In this document: one piece after another, positions 8,733 through 18,662 of the stretch
Layout: each line of letters opens with the position of its first letter
Position numbering within the stretch: position 1 is the stretch's first letter
Source: Saccharibacillus sp. JS10
GTDB lineage: Bacteria > Bacillota > Bacilli > Paenibacillales > Paenibacillaceae
NCBI RefSeq assembly: GCF_024436065.1
Contig: NZ_JANFNS010000002.1
Span: 1 to 64,000 of the forward strand
Direction of reading: 5' to 3'
DNA length: 64,000 bases
Made by a program: the position numbers and the translations under genes
Notes under the pieces: model-generated
The model's database searches: none
Seen by the model: only the letters and a program-made list of their open reading frames with translations
Told to the model about the DNA's origin: nothing

Positions 8733-10028
8733 ATGATCGAACGTTACAGCAGACCGGAAATGCGCAGCATTTGGAGCGAAGAAAACAAATTCAAAGCGTG
8801 GTTGGAAGTTGAAATTTGTGCTTGCGAAGCTTGGGTCGAACTTGGTGTCATCCCAGCGGAAGACGTGCAAAAAATCCGCGAAAACGCGACATTCGATATT
8901 GATCGTATCTACGAGATCGAACAAGAAACGCGTCACGACGTGATCGCTTTCACCCGCGCCGTATCCGAAAGTCTGGGCGAAGAACGCAAATGGGTGCATT
9001 ACGGTCTGACTTCGACGGACGTCGTCGATACTGCAATGGGTTATCTCCTGCTGCAAGCGAACCAAATCTTGGAACGCGATATTGTGAACTTTATCGAAAT
9101 TTTGAAAAACAAAGCGATCGCTTATAAAAGTACCCCGATGATGGGACGTACACACGGCGTACACGCGGAACCGACTACATTCGGTCTGAAAATGGCGCTC
9201 TGGCATGAAGAAATGAAGCGTAACTTGGAACGTTTCCGTCATGCAGCGGATGGCGTACAATACGGCAAAATGTCCGGCGCGGTCGGCACGTATGCGAATA
9301 TCGATCCTCGCGTCGAAGAAATCGTCTGCGGCAAGCTCGGTACAAAAGCGGCTCCGATCTCGACGCAGACGCTGCAACGTGACCGTCACGCCGAATATAT
9401 GGCTTCGCTCGCGTTGATCGCGACGTCGCTCGACAAATTTGCGACTGAAGTACGCGCTTTGCAAAAAAGCGAGTTCCGCGAAGTGGAAGAAGCTTTCGCT
9501 AAAGGGCAAAAAGGTTCGTCGGCAATGCCGCACAAACGTAACCCGATCGGCAGCGAGAACATTTCCGGTCTGTCCCGCGTAATTCGCGGTCATATGTTGA
9601 CGGCTTACGAAAACGTAGGGCTGTGGCATGAACGCGATATTTCGCACTCTTCGGCAGAGCGTGTGATTTTGCCGGATGCGACGATGCTGCTTAACTACAT
9701 GCTGAACCGTTTCGGCAATATCGTAAACAACTTGACGGTATTCCCGGAAAACATGAAGCGCAATATGGAACGTACTTACGGCGTACCGTTCTCGGGTCGC
9801 ATTTTGACGAAGCTGATCGATTCCGGTATGAGCCGCGAGCAAGCGTACGACACGGTGCAGCCGCGTGCGATGCAAGCTTGGGAAGAACAACGCAGCTTCA
9901 AAGACATCGTATTGGCAAGCCCGGCGATTACAGACGTACTGAGCAACGAAGAAATCGAAGATGCGTTCAATCCGGCTTGGCATTTGAAGCATGTCGATAC
10001 GATCTTCGCGAAATTGGGTCTGAATTAA
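8733..10028 (+). CDS. purB: adenylosuccinate lyase
   Basis: A 431-residue fumarase/aspartase superfamily enzyme that acts twice in purine synthesis (SAICAR to AICAR, adenylosuccinate to AMP). The superfamily signature [11 protein letters not shown] is intact, as are TSTDVVDT and [10 protein letters not shown]. The ATG at 8733 is chosen because GGAGG (8717-8721) precedes it and the resulting length equals that of B. subtilis PurB; an in-frame TTG at 8715 would overlap that site. About 150 bases of spacer separate it from purK without a terminator. Confidence 0.97.
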   Translation: MIERYSRPEMRSIWSEENKFKAWLEVEICACEAWVELGVIPAEDVQKIRENATFDIDRIYEIEQETRHDVIAFTRAVSESLGEERKWVHYGLTSTDVVDTAMGYLLLQANQILERDIVNFIEILKNKAIAYKSTPMMGRTHGVHAEPTTFGLKMALWHEEMKRNLERFRHAADGVQYGKMSGAVGTYANIDPRVEEIVCGKLGTKAAPISTQTLQRDRHAEYMASLALIATSLDKFATEVRALQKSEFREVEEAFAKGQKGSSAMPHKRNPIGSENISGLSRVIRGHMLTAYENVGLWHERDISHSSAERVILPDATMLLNYMLNRFGNIVNNLTVFPENMKRNMERTYGVPFSGRILTKLIDSGMSREQAYDTVQPRAMQAWEEQRSFKDIVLASPAITDVLSNEEIEDAFNPAWHLKHVDTIFAKLGLN

Positions 10029-10067
10029 TTCATTATCCGCATTTCATCGTTAAGGGGGAAAAGATTC

Positions 10068-10976
10068 ATGTCCGCAACTACGCAGGCTTTGTCCACCGCC
10101 GAACATCTAGTGGATGCGCCGCTGCTGTACAAAGGAAAAGTGCGCGAACTGTACGATCTGGGGGAGCATTTTCTGATCGTCGTGACTGACCGCATTTCCG
10201 CATTCGATTATATTCTCGATCCGGCGATTCCGTATAAAGGCGATGTGCTGAACAGTCTGAGTGCCTACTGGTTTGAACAAACGGCGGATCTGCTCGAAAA
10301 CCACGTCATTCATACCGATGTGGATCAGCTCGGTTCGATTGCCAAAGATCCAGAAGCGCTAAGACGCCGCATCATGGTGACTCGCAAAGCAGAGCGGATC
10401 GATATCGAATGTGTCGTTCGCGGTTATATTACAGGCGGCGGTTGGCGTCAGTACGAAACTAGCGGCGCGGTAAACGGGATCGAGCTTCCAGCGGGGCTAC
10501 GCAAAAATTCGCCACTGCCGGAACCGATCTTTACGCCCGCTGCCAAAAACGACGTCGGGCACGACGAAGATATTCCGTTTGAGAAAATGGAAGAGTTAGT
10601 CGGCGCGGCATTATCTGCGGAGTTGAAAAACAAAAGTCTTGCCCTCTATGCGTATGCCCGTAAAGTCTGCGCGGAACAAGGAATCATCCTTGCCGATTGC
10701 AAATTCGAGTTCGGTCTGATCGACGGCAAAGTGATTTTGATCGACGAAATCTTCACGCCGGATTCTTCGCGCTTCTGGGCAGAAGACAAGTACGCGCTTG
10801 ATATTGAGATTGATAGTATGGATAAAGAACCGGTTCGTACTTATCTTTCCGGTACGGATTGGGATAAAAATAGTGCGCCCGATCCGTTGCCGGATCATGT
10901 GGTGCAAGAAACATCGAGACGTTACCTCGGCATTTACGAACGTCTTACCGGTCAAAGTCTGATTTCCATTTCTTAA
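10068..10976 (+). CDS. purC: phosphoribosylaminoimidazole-succinocarboxamide synthase, long form
   Basis: A 302-residue SAICAR synthetase joining CAIR and aspartate. It has the family core YKGKVRELYDLG, VTDRISAFDYIL, VRGYITGGGWRQY and DEIFTPDSSRFW. It is about 60 residues longer than the B. subtilis enzyme and resembles the yeast ADE1-type long form, with a segment around 130-175 absent from the short bacterial type. The start has AAGGGGGA upstream. It sits in the normal operon place between purB and purS. Confidence 0.96.
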   Translation: MSATTQALSTAEHLVDAPLLYKGKVRELYDLGEHFLIVVTDRISAFDYILDPAIPYKGDVLNSLSAYWFEQTADLLENHVIHTDVDQLGSIAKDPEALRRRIMVTRKAERIDIECVVRGYITGGGWRQYETSGAVNGIELPAGLRKNSPLPEPIFTPAAKNDVGHDEDIPFEKMEELVGAALSAELKNKSLALYAYARKVCAEQGIILADCKFEFGLIDGKVILIDEIFTPDSSRFWAEDKYALDIEIDSMDKEPVRTYLSGTDWDKNSAPDPLPDHVVQETSRRYLGIYERLTGQSLISIS

Positions 10977-11078
10977 ACCGTTACCTGATTCACCCACTAT
11001 TACACAGCCGACTTCCCGATTTCGTGATTTTTCAAAAAGCCAAAAAGATTCGGGAAGGGCTTATTCAGGAGGATATTC

Positions 11079-11321
11079 ATGAAAGCCAAAGTCTATGTGA
11101 CCATCAAGCAAAGTGTACTCGATCCACAAGGTGTTGCTGTTCAAGGGGCGCTGCATTCGCTCGGATTCGAAGAAGTGGAAAGTCTGCGTGTCGGCAAGTA
11201 TATGGAATTGGAACTCGGTGACGTGAGTCAAGAGGCTGCCGGAGAGCGCGTCAAAGAAATGTGCGAAAAGCTGCTGGCTAATACGGTTGTCGAAGACTAC
11301 CGCTACGAACTGGAGGGTTAA
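11079..11321 (+). CDS. purS: phosphoribosylformylglycinamidine synthase subunit PurS
   Basis: An 80-residue small subunit of FGAM synthase. The typical pattern [17 protein letters not shown], then QGALHSLGF and [10 protein letters not shown], is complete. PurS bridges PurL and the glutaminase PurQ in the Gram-positive three-subunit enzyme. CAGGAGG lies 6 bases before the ATG. The purQ ribosome binding site is embedded in its last codons. Confidence 0.96.
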   Translation: MKAKVYVTIKQSVLDPQGVAVQGALHSLGFEEVESLRVGKYMELELGDVSQEAAGERVKEMCEKLLANTVVEDYRYELEG

Positions 11322-11326
11322 TACCG

Positions 11327-12016
11327 ATGAAATTTGCTGTTCTCGTATTTCCCGGTTCCAACTGCGACGTAGATTGCTACAAAGCGGTTGAACAGGTTCT
11401 CGGCGAACCGGTTGATTATGTCTGGCATACGGCGACTGACTTGTCGGCTTACGATTGTATCTTGGTACCGGGCGGTTTCTCTTATGGCGATTACCTGCGC
11501 TGCGGCGCGATCTCGCGTTTTGCACCGGTGATGAACGAAGTCGCAAAAGCGGCTGAAGAAGGCAAATTCGTACTTGGGATCTGCAACGGATTCCAAATCT
11601 TGACCGAAGCCGGATTGCTTCCAGGCGCGCTTCGCCGCAATATGTCGATGAAGTTCGCTTGCCGCGATACCGTGCTCAAAGTCGAAAACAACGACACGCC
11701 GTTTACTCGTGATTATGCAGCGGGCGAAGAAATCGTAATTCCGATTGCACACGGTGAAGGCAACTACTACTGCGACGAAGAAACGTTGGAAGAATTGCGT
11801 GCCAACAATCAGATCGCTTTCCGCTACAAAAGCAATCCGAACGGTTCGGTTGAAGATATTGCAGGCATTACGAACAAAGCGGGCAATGTGCTCGGTATGA
11901 TGCCTCACCCTGAACGTGCAGTTAACGAAATTTTGGGAACGACAGATGGCAAAAAGATGTTCACATCGATTATTAATGCTTGGAGGGAACAACATGACGC
12001 AGCAAATGTCCGTTAA
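11327..12016 (+). CDS. purQ: phosphoribosylformylglycinamidine synthase glutaminase subunit PurQ
   Basis: A 229-residue class I glutamine amidotransferase supplying ammonia to PurL. The nucleophile Cys lies in GICNGFQIL, and the His/Glu pair lies in [11 protein letters not shown] near the C-terminus. It starts 5 bases after purS, with TGGAGGG inside the end of purS. It overlaps the purL start by 23 bases, so the three FGAM synthase subunits are tightly coupled in translation. Confidence 0.97.
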   Translation: MKFAVLVFPGSNCDVDCYKAVEQVLGEPVDYVWHTATDLSAYDCILVPGGFSYGDYLRCGAISRFAPVMNEVAKAAEEGKFVLGICNGFQILTEAGLLPGALRRNMSMKFACRDTVLKVENNDTPFTRDYAAGEEIVIPIAHGEGNYYCDEETLEELRANNQIAFRYKSNPNGSVEDIAGITNKAGNVLGMMPHPERAVNEILGTTDGKKMFTSIINAWREQHDAANVR

Positions 12017-14255
12017 AGAACCGACGGCGGAGCAAATCGCGGATCAACAAATTTACAAACAGATGGGTGTGTCGGATAGCGAATTTGAACTCATCTGCGG
12101 TTTTCTCGGCCGTAAGCCCAACTACACGGAAATCGGCGTTTTCAGCGTAATGTGGTCCGAACACTGTGCGTACAAAAATTCGAAGCCGTTACTTCGCAAA
12201 TTCCCGGTTACCGGACCTCGCGTTCTGATGGGACCGGGCGAAGGCGCGGGCATTGTCGATATCGGCGATAATCAAGCTGTTGTATTCAAGATCGAAAGCC
12301 ATAACCACCCTTCGGCAGTCGAGCCTTTCCAAGGAGCGGCTACAGGCGTGGGCGGTATCATTCGCGATATCTTCTCGATGGGCGCACGCCCGATCGCATC
12401 GCTGAACTCGCTGCGTTTTGGACGTCTGGAAAGCGACCGCGTGAAGTATCTGTTTGAGCACGTCGTAAGCGGTATCGCGGGATATGGCAACTGTATCGGG
12501 ATTCCGACAGTCGGCGGCGAAGTCGTATTCGACGAAAGTTATGAAGGCAACCCGCTCGTTAACGCCATGTGCGTCGGTCTGATCGATCACGATAAAATTC
12601 AGCGCGGCGTAGCCAAAGGGATCGGAAACCCGGTATTTTATGTAGGCCCTCCTACGGGACGCGACGGAATTCACGGCGCGACGTTCGCTTCGGAAGAATT
12701 GACCGAAGAATCGCAAGAACGCAAAACAGCGGTTCAAGTCGGCGATCCATTTATGGAAAAGCTCGTTATGGAATCGTGTCTGGAACTGATCGACAGCGGT
12801 ATCGTGGTCGGCATTCAAGATATGGGCGCAGCCGGTCTGACTTGCTCCAGTTCCGAAATGGCAAGTAAAGCGGGCAACGGTCTGGAGTTGTATCTGGATC
12901 AAGTGCCGCAGCGCGAAGAAGGCATGACCGCTTACGAAATGATGTTGTCGGAATCGCAAGAACGCATGTTGTTCGTCGTGGAACCAAAAGACGAAGCGCA
13001 AGCGATGGAAATCTTCGAGCGTTGGGGCGTAATTTGCGCGAAGGTCGGTAAAGTTACAGACGACGGACGTCTGAAATTGCTGCACCACGGCGAAGTTGTC
13101 GGCGATATGCCGGTACATGCGTTGGTAGACGAATGCCCGATTTATGATAAGCCTTCGAGCGAACCTGCTTACTATGCGAAAAATGCAACTATCGATACAA
13201 CCGCTTATAACGAAGTAACCGATCTTGGCGGTGCGTTGAAAAAAGTACTCGGTTCTCCAAGTGTCGCGAGCAAAGCTTGGGTCTACGAGCAGTACGACTA
13301 CATGGTGCGTACCAATACAGCGGTTCGTCCGGGTTCGGATGCCGCGGTCGTCACGATCGACGGTACACGCAAAGCGCTGGCGATGACGACAGATTGCAGC
13401 GGGCGTTTTGTATACCTTGACCCAGAAGTGGGCGGACGCATCGCAGTCAGCGAAGCGGCACGTAATATCGTCTGCTCCGGCGCAGAGCCGCTCGCGATTA
13501 CCGATAACTTGAACTTCGGTAGCCCGGAAAAACCGGAAATCTTCTGGCAAATGGAAAAAGCGGTTGACGGTATGGCAGAAGCTTGCCGCGAACTCGATAC
13601 GCCGGTTATCGGCGGTAACGTGAGTCTGTACAACGAAAATGCCAAAGGTTCGATCTACCCGACTCCGGTCGTAGGTATGGTTGGATTGGTACACGATGTG
13701 GATCATATCACGACGCAGCATTTCAAAGGCGAAGGCGATATCTTGATCTTAACAGGCGTAACGCGCGGCGAGCTTGGCGGAACGGAGTTCCAACAAGTGA
13801 TTCACGGCGTGACCGAAGGACGTCCTCCGCAGCTGGATCTTGCTGTCGAGAAGAAACTGCTTAGCGGCGTGCTTGAAAGTATTCAAAGCGGTCTGGTTCG
13901 TTCGGCGCACGATTTGTCGGACGGCGGTCTTGCGGTTGCCGTAGCGGAAAGCTGCATCGGCGGCGGATTCGGCGCACAAGTGAGTCTGCACACCGAAGAA
14001 ATCGGCGAAGCCGGTCTTCGTCCTGATTTGGCATTGTTCAGCGAAAGCCAATCGCGTATTTTGCTGTCGGCGACGCCTGAAAACGCGGAAGCACTGCTGA
14101 GCAGTCTTCAAGCACACGGCGTTCCGGCTGCGAAGATCGGACGCGTATCGGGTCTGCAACTGCATGTTACGGTAGACGGCAAAGAAGTGCTTAGCGAAGA
14201 GATTCATACACTTAAACAGGTCTGGGAGGATGCGATTCCATGTCTGATGAAGTAA
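11994..14255 (+). CDS. purL: phosphoribosylformylglycinamidine synthase subunit PurL
   Basis: A 753-residue catalytic subunit of FGAM synthase, close to the B. subtilis length. It shows two AIRS-like halves: the N-terminal half contains [13 protein letters not shown] and [18 protein letters not shown], and the C-terminal half contains [10 protein letters not shown] and [11 protein letters not shown]. The start is ATG 11994 with TGGAGGG upstream; the in-frame extension to 11916 lies wholly inside purQ and is not used. It overlaps purQ by 23 bases and purF by 16. Confidence 0.97.
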   Translation: MTQQMSVKEPTAEQIADQQIYKQMGVSDSEFELICGFLGRKPNYTEIGVFSVMWSEHCAYKNSKPLLRKFPVTGPRVLMGPGEGAGIVDIGDNQAVVFKIESHNHPSAVEPFQGAATGVGGIIRDIFSMGARPIASLNSLRFGRLESDRVKYLFEHVVSGIAGYGNCIGIPTVGGEVVFDESYEGNPLVNAMCVGLIDHDKIQRGVAKGIGNPVFYVGPPTGRDGIHGATFASEELTEESQERKTAVQVGDPFMEKLVMESCLELIDSGIVVGIQDMGAAGLTCSSSEMASKAGNGLELYLDQVPQREEGMTAYEMMLSESQERMLFVVEPKDEAQAMEIFERWGVICAKVGKVTDDGRLKLLHHGEVVGDMPVHALVDECPIYDKPSSEPAYYAKNATIDTTAYNEVTDLGGALKKVLGSPSVASKAWVYEQYDYMVRTNTAVRPGSDAAVVTIDGTRKALAMTTDCSGRFVYLDPEVGGRIAVSEAARNIVCSGAEPLAITDNLNFGSPEKPEIFWQMEKAVDGMAEACRELDTPVIGGNVSLYNENAKGSIYPTPVVGMVGLVHDVDHITTQHFKGEGDILILTGVTRGELGGTEFQQVIHGVTEGRPPQLDLAVEKKLLSGVLESIQSGLVRSAHDLSDGGLAVAVAESCIGGGFGAQVSLHTEEIGEAGLRPDLALFSESQSRILLSATPENAEALLSSLQAHGVPAAKIGRVSGLQLHVTVDGKEVLSEEIHTLKQVWEDAIPCLMK

Positions 14256-15715
14256 AGCAGCCGTTGTGGACAGGGGATTACTACAACGAGGGAATGGATC
14301 AGATTGATCCATTCGACACCCTGCGCGAAGAATGTGGTGTGTTCGGAGTTTACGGACATCCAGACGCCGCTTCCCTGTCCTATTACGGTTTGCATGCACT
14401 TCAGCACCGGGGAGAGGAAAGCGCGGGGATTTGTGTCAGCAACGAAGACCACTTCAATTATCATCGCGGCTTGGGTCTGGTCAAAGAGGTTTTTGACAAA
14501 GACACACTCGCTCGTCTTCAAGGTCAACATTCGATCGGGCATGTTCGTTATTCGACTAGCGGCGGCGGAGGTCTAACCAATGCCCAGCCTTTAGTGTTCA
14601 AATACAAAGGTGGCGATCTGGCGATCGCAACCAACGGCAATATCGTCAATGCTCCGGAAATTCGCCGCGAGTTGGAAGAGAGCGGTTCGATCTTCCAAAC
14701 GACGAGCGATACGGAAGTCGTGGCGCACTTGATCGCACGTTCGTCGAAAGACTTCGTCGAAGCGGCGAAAGATGCCATGAACCGGATCGTCGGCGGCTAT
14801 GCGTTTATGCTGCTGACGCATGACAAGTTACTCGTAACTTGCGATCCGAACGGGCTTCGCCCGCTTACGATGGGACGCCTCGGCGATGCGTACATCTTCA
14901 CGTCCGAGACTTGCGCGCTTGAAGTGATCGGCGCCGAAAGCGTACGCGATATTCGTCCGGGCGAATTGTTGGTGCTGGATGCCGACGGATTGCATGAAGA
15001 TCGTTTCACAGAAAGTCAGCGCAAAGCGTTATGTGCGATGGAATATATTTATTTCGCACGTCCCGACAGCGATATGAACGGTTCAAATCTTCATTCGGCG
15101 CGCAAACGGATGGGTAGCGTGCTCGCACGCGAACAATTCGTCGATGCCGATATCGTGACCGGCGTACCGGATTCCAGTATTTCAGCCGCGATCGGTTATG
15201 CCGAGCAGACGGGGATTCCTTACGAACTCGGATTGATTAAAAATAAATATACCGGCAGAACGTTCATTCAGCCGAGCCAAGAACTGCGCGAGCAAGGCGT
15301 GAAAATGAAGCTGAGCGCCGTGCGCCGAGTCGTCGAAGGCAAACGCGTCGTCATGATCGACGATTCGATCGTGCGCGGTACGACTTCGCGCCGAATCGTG
15401 AGTCTGCTTCGCGAAGCGGGCGCGACCGAAGTTCATGTGTGCATCACTTCGCCGCCTTTTAAAAACCCTTGCTTCTACGGCATCGATACGCCGGATAGCC
15501 GCGAGTTGATCGCGTCTTCTCGCAGCGTCGAAGAAATCCGCGAAGAGATCGGAGCGGATTCCCTTGCTTTTCTAAGCTACGAAGGCTTGGTGGAAGCGGT
15601 CGATGGCGATGATCGCGAATCGTATAAAGGCGGGCTGTGTATGGCTTGCTTCGATAATGATTATCCGACTCAGATTGATTTTGGTGGGGAAGAGAAGTTC
15701 GGGTGCGGGTGCTAG
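14240..15715 (+). CDS. purF: amidophosphoribosyltransferase
   Basis: A 491-residue enzyme catalysing the first committed step (PRPP to phosphoribosylamine). The N-terminal nucleophile is Cys32 in REECGVFG, so a propeptide of about 31 residues must be removed; in B. subtilis it is only 11. The phosphoribosyl site [16 protein letters not shown] is intact. Cysteines in [14 protein letters not shown] and CMACF fit the 4Fe-4S cluster ligands of the Bacillus-type enzyme. The protein ends in a GCGC tail. It overlaps purL by 16 bases. The next gene, purM, follows only after 675 bases of repeats. Confidence 0.96.
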   Translation: MSDEVKQPLWTGDYYNEGMDQIDPFDTLREECGVFGVYGHPDAASLSYYGLHALQHRGEESAGICVSNEDHFNYHRGLGLVKEVFDKDTLARLQGQHSIGHVRYSTSGGGGLTNAQPLVFKYKGGDLAIATNGNIVNAPEIRRELEESGSIFQTTSDTEVVAHLIARSSKDFVEAAKDAMNRIVGGYAFMLLTHDKLLVTCDPNGLRPLTMGRLGDAYIFTSETCALEVIGAESVRDIRPGELLVLDADGLHEDRFTESQRKALCAMEYIYFARPDSDMNGSNLHSARKRMGSVLAREQFVDADIVTGVPDSSISAAIGYAEQTGIPYELGLIKNKYTGRTFIQPSQELREQGVKMKLSAVRRVVEGKRVVMIDDSIVRGTTSRRIVSLLREAGATEVHVCITSPPFKNPCFYGIDTPDSRELIASSRSVEEIREEIGADSLAFLSYEGLVEAVDGDDRESYKGGLCMACFDNDYPTQIDFGGEEKFGCGC

Positions 15716-15724
15716 GAAGGCGCT

Positions 15725-15888
15725 GCGGGTAGAGGGGCCTTTCGATCGCTGTTTCAATCCGATTCCTTTATTGGAGTAAGACATTTTAAAGGTTGGAATC
15801 AGATTTCAAAGGCGAGCTATAGTTTATGCTTCCGATGCAGTTTTCCTACAGAAAACTTTTAGCTTCTATAGCTCCCTCTACCCTCCGC
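15725..15888 (+). repeat. dispersed nested-stem repeat, copy E (partial)
   Basis: This copy shares the core of the family: TTTCGATCGCTGTT (15740-15753) and GATTTCAAAGGCGA (15802-15815). Between them an inner inverted repeat pairs AATCCGATTCC with GGAATCAGATT. An outer stem GGTAGAGGG (15728-15736) pairs with CCCTCTACC (15874-15882). The terminal GAATTTC arms found in other copies are missing, so it looks like a rearranged member. Confidence 0.7.
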
Positions 15889-16015
15889 TTACTCCGGCGC
15901 AATCTCACTCGGATTTTGTAGGGTGAGAGGGTAGGTCCGCTTTTTCTTCTGGAAGAAAAAGCGGAGAGCGAAATTACGATTTGCTAGTTTTCGTTAACGA
16001 ATTTATACAATCATT

Positions 16016-16054
16016 TTATCCTTATCCTTATCCTTATCCTTATCCTTATCCTTA
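16016..16054 (+). repeat. hexanucleotide tandem repeat TTATCC x 6.5
   Basis: Six perfect TTATCC units (16016-16051) plus a partial seventh. It is noncoding, inside the purF-purM gap. Such perfect short arrays change length easily by slippage. Confidence 0.95.
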
Positions 16055-16164
16055 GTAGTCGTTACAATTACGAGCTGGGTTCCCCAGCAAGGTCGGCGGC
16101 AAAGCCGGAACTTAAGATAGAAGTTGTACCTTTTCGAATGAAATCGAAAAGTTCTTTAACCCCT

Positions 16165-16205
16165 CTCCAAAGCAGATACAAGCGCCGCCTGTATCTGCTT
16201 TGGAG
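16165..16205. repeat. 16-bp perfect inverted repeat in the purF-purM gap
   Basis: CTCCAAAGCAGATACA (16165-16180) and TGTATCTGCTTTGGAG (16190-16205) are perfectly complementary around a 9-base loop. There is no T-run after it, so it is not a standard terminator; it could stabilise or process the operon mRNA. Confidence 0.85.
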
Positions 16206-16213
16206 GAAGTGCC

Positions 16214-16353
16214 GGGAAGCGAGAGCGAAGGGAGAAATTCAGTGAAAGGCGCCTTTGAACGCGGAGTTGACCATTGGGAGGAACATTCCAATAGTCAACT
16301 CCAAAGTGAGACAGCGACTTGAACGAATTTCTCCCGCAGCGCCCCTGCTTCCC
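16214..16353 (-). repeat. dispersed nested-stem repeat, copy A
   Basis: In minus orientation this copy reads AAATTCGTT(CAAG)TCGCTGTC at one end (16310-16330) and AAAGGCGCCTTTCACTGAATTT at the other (16236-16257). The inner stem pairs GGAGTTGACCATTGG-type bases with CCAATAGTCAACTCC. Outer stems are GGGAGAAATTC/GAATTTCTCCC and GGGAAGC/GCTTCCC. It ends about 40 bases before purM. Confidence 0.8.
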
Positions 16354-16390
16354 CCACAAATCCAATTCAAAGATAAAGGATGTGTCGGTT

Positions 16391-17431
16391 GTGTCTGAAG
16401 CCTACAAAAATGCTGGAGTCGATATCGCGGCGGGCAACGAAGCGGTCGAACGAATGAAAAAGCACGTAAAGAAAACGTTCCGTCCCGAAGTGATGACGGA
16501 TCTGGGCGGGTTCGGTGCGTTGTTCGGCCTGAATAAAAATGCCTATGAAGAGCCGGTGCTCGTCTCCGGAACGGACGGCGTCGGCACGAAGCTCAAAATC
16601 GCGTTCGCGATGGATAAGCACGACACGATTGGGATCGACGCGGTTGCGATGTGCGTGAACGATATTATCGTACAAGGCGCAGAGCCGCTCTTTTTCCTCG
16701 ATTATCTGGCAACGGGTAAAGTCGTACCGGAAAAAATCGAAGCGATCGTTGCAGGGATCGCCGAAGGCTGTCTGCAATCCGGCTGCGCATTGATCGGCGG
16801 CGAAACAGCGGAAATGCCTGATATGTATACCGAAGGCGAATACGATATTGCGGGCTTTACGGTCGGCGTAGTTGATAAAAAGAAAATCATCAGCGGTCAG
16901 TCGATTTCGGCAGGCGACGCTGTGATTGGTCTGGCTTCAAGCGGCGTACACAGCAACGGTTTCTCGCTCGTACGCAAATTGTTGCTGGAACAGCATGGCT
17001 ACAAGCTGACGGACGAAGTGGCTGAGCTTGGCGGAACATTGGGCGCAACTTTGCTTGAGCCAACTAAGATTTATGTGAAGCCGCTGCTCAAATTGCTGGA
17101 CGAAATCGAAGTCAAAGGCATGGCGCATATTACAGGCGGCGGCTTTATCGAGAATATTCCACGGATGCTGCCGGAGGGCGTTAATGTCGAGATTCAATAC
17201 GGTACATGGCCGGTACTGCCGATCTTCAAGTTGATGCAAGAAAAAGGCAATATTACGGATTCCGATATGTACACGACATTCAATATGGGCATCGGTCTTG
17301 TACTCGTTGTCGCGGACGAACACAAAGAAGAAGCGCTGCGTGTACTGAAAGAAGCAGGCGAAAACGCTTATCTCCTCGGCGGCGTGACGACGGGCGAGAA
17401 AGTCGTAACGTTCACAGGAACAGCGCAATGA
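16391..17431 (+). CDS. purM: phosphoribosylformylglycinamidine cyclo-ligase
   Basis: A 346-residue AIR synthetase, exactly the B. subtilis length when started at GTG 16391 (AAAGGA 10 bases upstream). An in-frame ATG at 16319 lies within repeat copy A and is rejected. Signatures are [32 protein letters not shown] and [12 protein letters not shown]. The enzyme closes the imidazole ring of FGAM to give AIR. It is separated from purF by an unusual repeat-filled gap, and overlaps purN by four bases. Confidence 0.96.
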   Translation: MSEAYKNAGVDIAAGNEAVERMKKHVKKTFRPEVMTDLGGFGALFGLNKNAYEEPVLVSGTDGVGTKLKIAFAMDKHDTIGIDAVAMCVNDIIVQGAEPLFFLDYLATGKVVPEKIEAIVAGIAEGCLQSGCALIGGETAEMPDMYTEGEYDIAGFTVGVVDKKKIISGQSISAGDAVIGLASSGVHSNGFSLVRKLLLEQHGYKLTDEVAELGGTLGATLLEPTKIYVKPLLKLLDEIEVKGMAHITGGGFIENIPRMLPEGVNVEIQYGTWPVLPIFKLMQEKGNITDSDMYTTFNMGIGLVLVVADEHKEEALRVLKEAGENAYLLGGVTTGEKVVTFTGTAQ

Positions 17432-18225
17432 GTAAGCACGAAAACAACAACATTCCAGAGCAAGACGGAAAGTTAAATGAAGAAAACGAGCCGCTGACGA
17501 TGCCTGCACTTCCGGCGGTCGCCGATTCTGATGTTGGTGATGCAACTGATGTGGAAGGCGATCCGGCTGCACAATTGCTGGAGCTTGAACAAACGTTGCC
17601 GCAAGGCGATGATCGTAATGCTCCGTACCGAGTAGCGGTCTTCGCTTCCGGTTCGGGCAGTAATTTTCAAGCATTGCTCGATTCTTCAAAAGCCGGAAAG
17701 CTCGGCGCCGAGGTAGCGCTGCTGGTATCGGATAAGCCGCAATGCAAAGCCGTTGAACGGGCTCGCGCTGCGGGTGTTCCCGTATTTGTATTTACGCCGG
17801 CAGAGTACGAGTCGCGCGAAGCGTATGAAGTGATTATTTTGGAAGAACTGAAGGCAGCGAAGATCGATCTGATCGTTCTCGCGGGATATATGCGTCTGAT
17901 CACGAGTACTTTGGTCGAGCCGTATATGGGCAAAATGATCAATATTCATCCGTCTTTACTGCCGTCTTTCCCCGGGAAAGATGCGGCGGGGCAAGCGATT
18001 GCGCATGGCGTCCGAGTAAGCGGAGCAACGGTACATTTCGTCGACGGCGGAATGGATACGGGGCCGATTATCGCGCAGCGCGCGGTTGAAGTGACGCCGG
18101 AAGATTCGGCGACCGAGCTTCAACTTCGGATTCAAGACCAAGAGCGTCTGCTCTATCCTGAAGTCGTCTCTTGGTTTGCCGCAGGTCGTGTCAAATTAGA
18201 CGGTCGAAAGGTTTGGGTATTTTAA
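17428..18225 (+). CDS. purN: phosphoribosylglycinamide formyltransferase with acidic N-terminal extension
   Basis: A 265-residue protein whose residues about 66-265 form a normal folate-dependent GAR transformylase: [21 protein letters not shown], the catalytic INIHPSLLP and DGGMDTGPI. The first 65 residues are an acidic, Pro/Ala-rich, low-complexity extension that the usual 190-200-residue enzymes lack. The ATG at 17428 overlaps the purM stop (ATGA). An in-frame ATG at codon 25 would shorten the extension, but it has no clear ribosome binding site. The stop TAA overlaps the ATG of the NUDIX gene. Confidence 0.94.
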   Translation: MSKHENNNIPEQDGKLNEENEPLTMPALPAVADSDVGDATDVEGDPAAQLLELEQTLPQGDDRNAPYRVAVFASGSGSNFQALLDSSKAGKLGAEVALLVSDKPQCKAVERARAAGVPVFVFTPAEYESREAYEVIILEELKAAKIDLIVLAGYMRLITSTLVEPYMGKMINIHPSLLPSFPGKDAAGQAIAHGVRVSGATVHFVDGGMDTGPIIAQRAVEVTPEDSATELQLRIQDQERLLYPEVVSWFAAGRVKLDGRKVWVF

Positions 18226-18662
18226 TGGGCATTGTAGTCGGAGCCGGAGCGGTTCTTTTGAATGAAAAAGGACAGGTATTAATGTTACTTCGTAACAAAG
18301 AGCCTGAACGAAATAAATGGAGTATCCCCGGCGGCAAAGTCGATCTTTTTGAAACGGTGGAGCAAGCGATCGTTCGGGAAGTCGAAGAAGAAACCGGTCT
18401 GATCATTGAGATCGAACAACCGCTATGTATGGACGAACTTATTGTTCCTGAGCAAGAAACTCATGTGCTTTCACTGATCTATAGCGCGCATCAGATCGGC
18501 GGAGAACTTGAAAATCGCGAACCGCAAAAACATGCGGAACTCAAATGGTTTTCGCTAGAGAATCTACCCTCTGATTCTGAAATTGCTGCTTTTTCCAAAA
18601 AAGCGTTAAGACTGACCCGAAATCATTCATCCCATACCTTGAAGGAGGACTTTTCATCGTGA
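18225..18662 (+). CDS. NUDIX hydrolase within the purine operon
   Basis: A 145-residue protein with a complete Nudix box: G-x5-E-x7-REVEEETGL, beginning at GGKVDLFE. Such enzymes cleave nucleoside diphosphates linked to another group. The substrate is not readable; MutT-like NTP cleaning or ADP-ribose/sugar-nucleotide cleavage are possible. The ATG overlaps the purN stop (TAATG) and its own stop overlaps the purH GTG by four bases, so it is fully embedded in the operon. The B. subtilis pur operon has no such gene at this place. Confidence 0.9.
   Translation: MGIVVGAGAVLLNEKGQVLMLLRNKEPERNKWSIPGGKVDLFETVEQAIVREVEEETGLIIEIEQPLCMDELIVPEQETHVLSLIYSAHQIGGELENREPQKHAELKWFSLENLPSDSEIAAFSKKALRLTRNHSSHTLKEDFSS

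Larger units (their letters stand above)
15716..16390. other. 675-bp repeat-rich gap between purF and purM
   Basis: No gene is visible here. The region is a chain of hairpins and repeats: repeat copy E, a 14-bp perfect stem (15936-15949 with 15952-15965), a TTATCC tandem array, a stem CTTTTCGA/TCGAAAAG (16131-16151), a 16-bp perfect stem (16165-16180 with 16190-16205) and repeat copy A. None of the hairpins carries a clear T-run on the plus strand, so purM and later genes are probably still read from the purE promoter, perhaps at reduced level. Confidence 0.75.

Noticed and set aside
8634-9992. Long minus-strand reading frame of 452 codons opposite purB
   Set aside because: It is the mirror of a well-coded gene with strong codon bias; it has no ribosome binding site and no recognisable family. 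The same holds for 12189-13721 opposite purL and 18773-19903 opposite purH.
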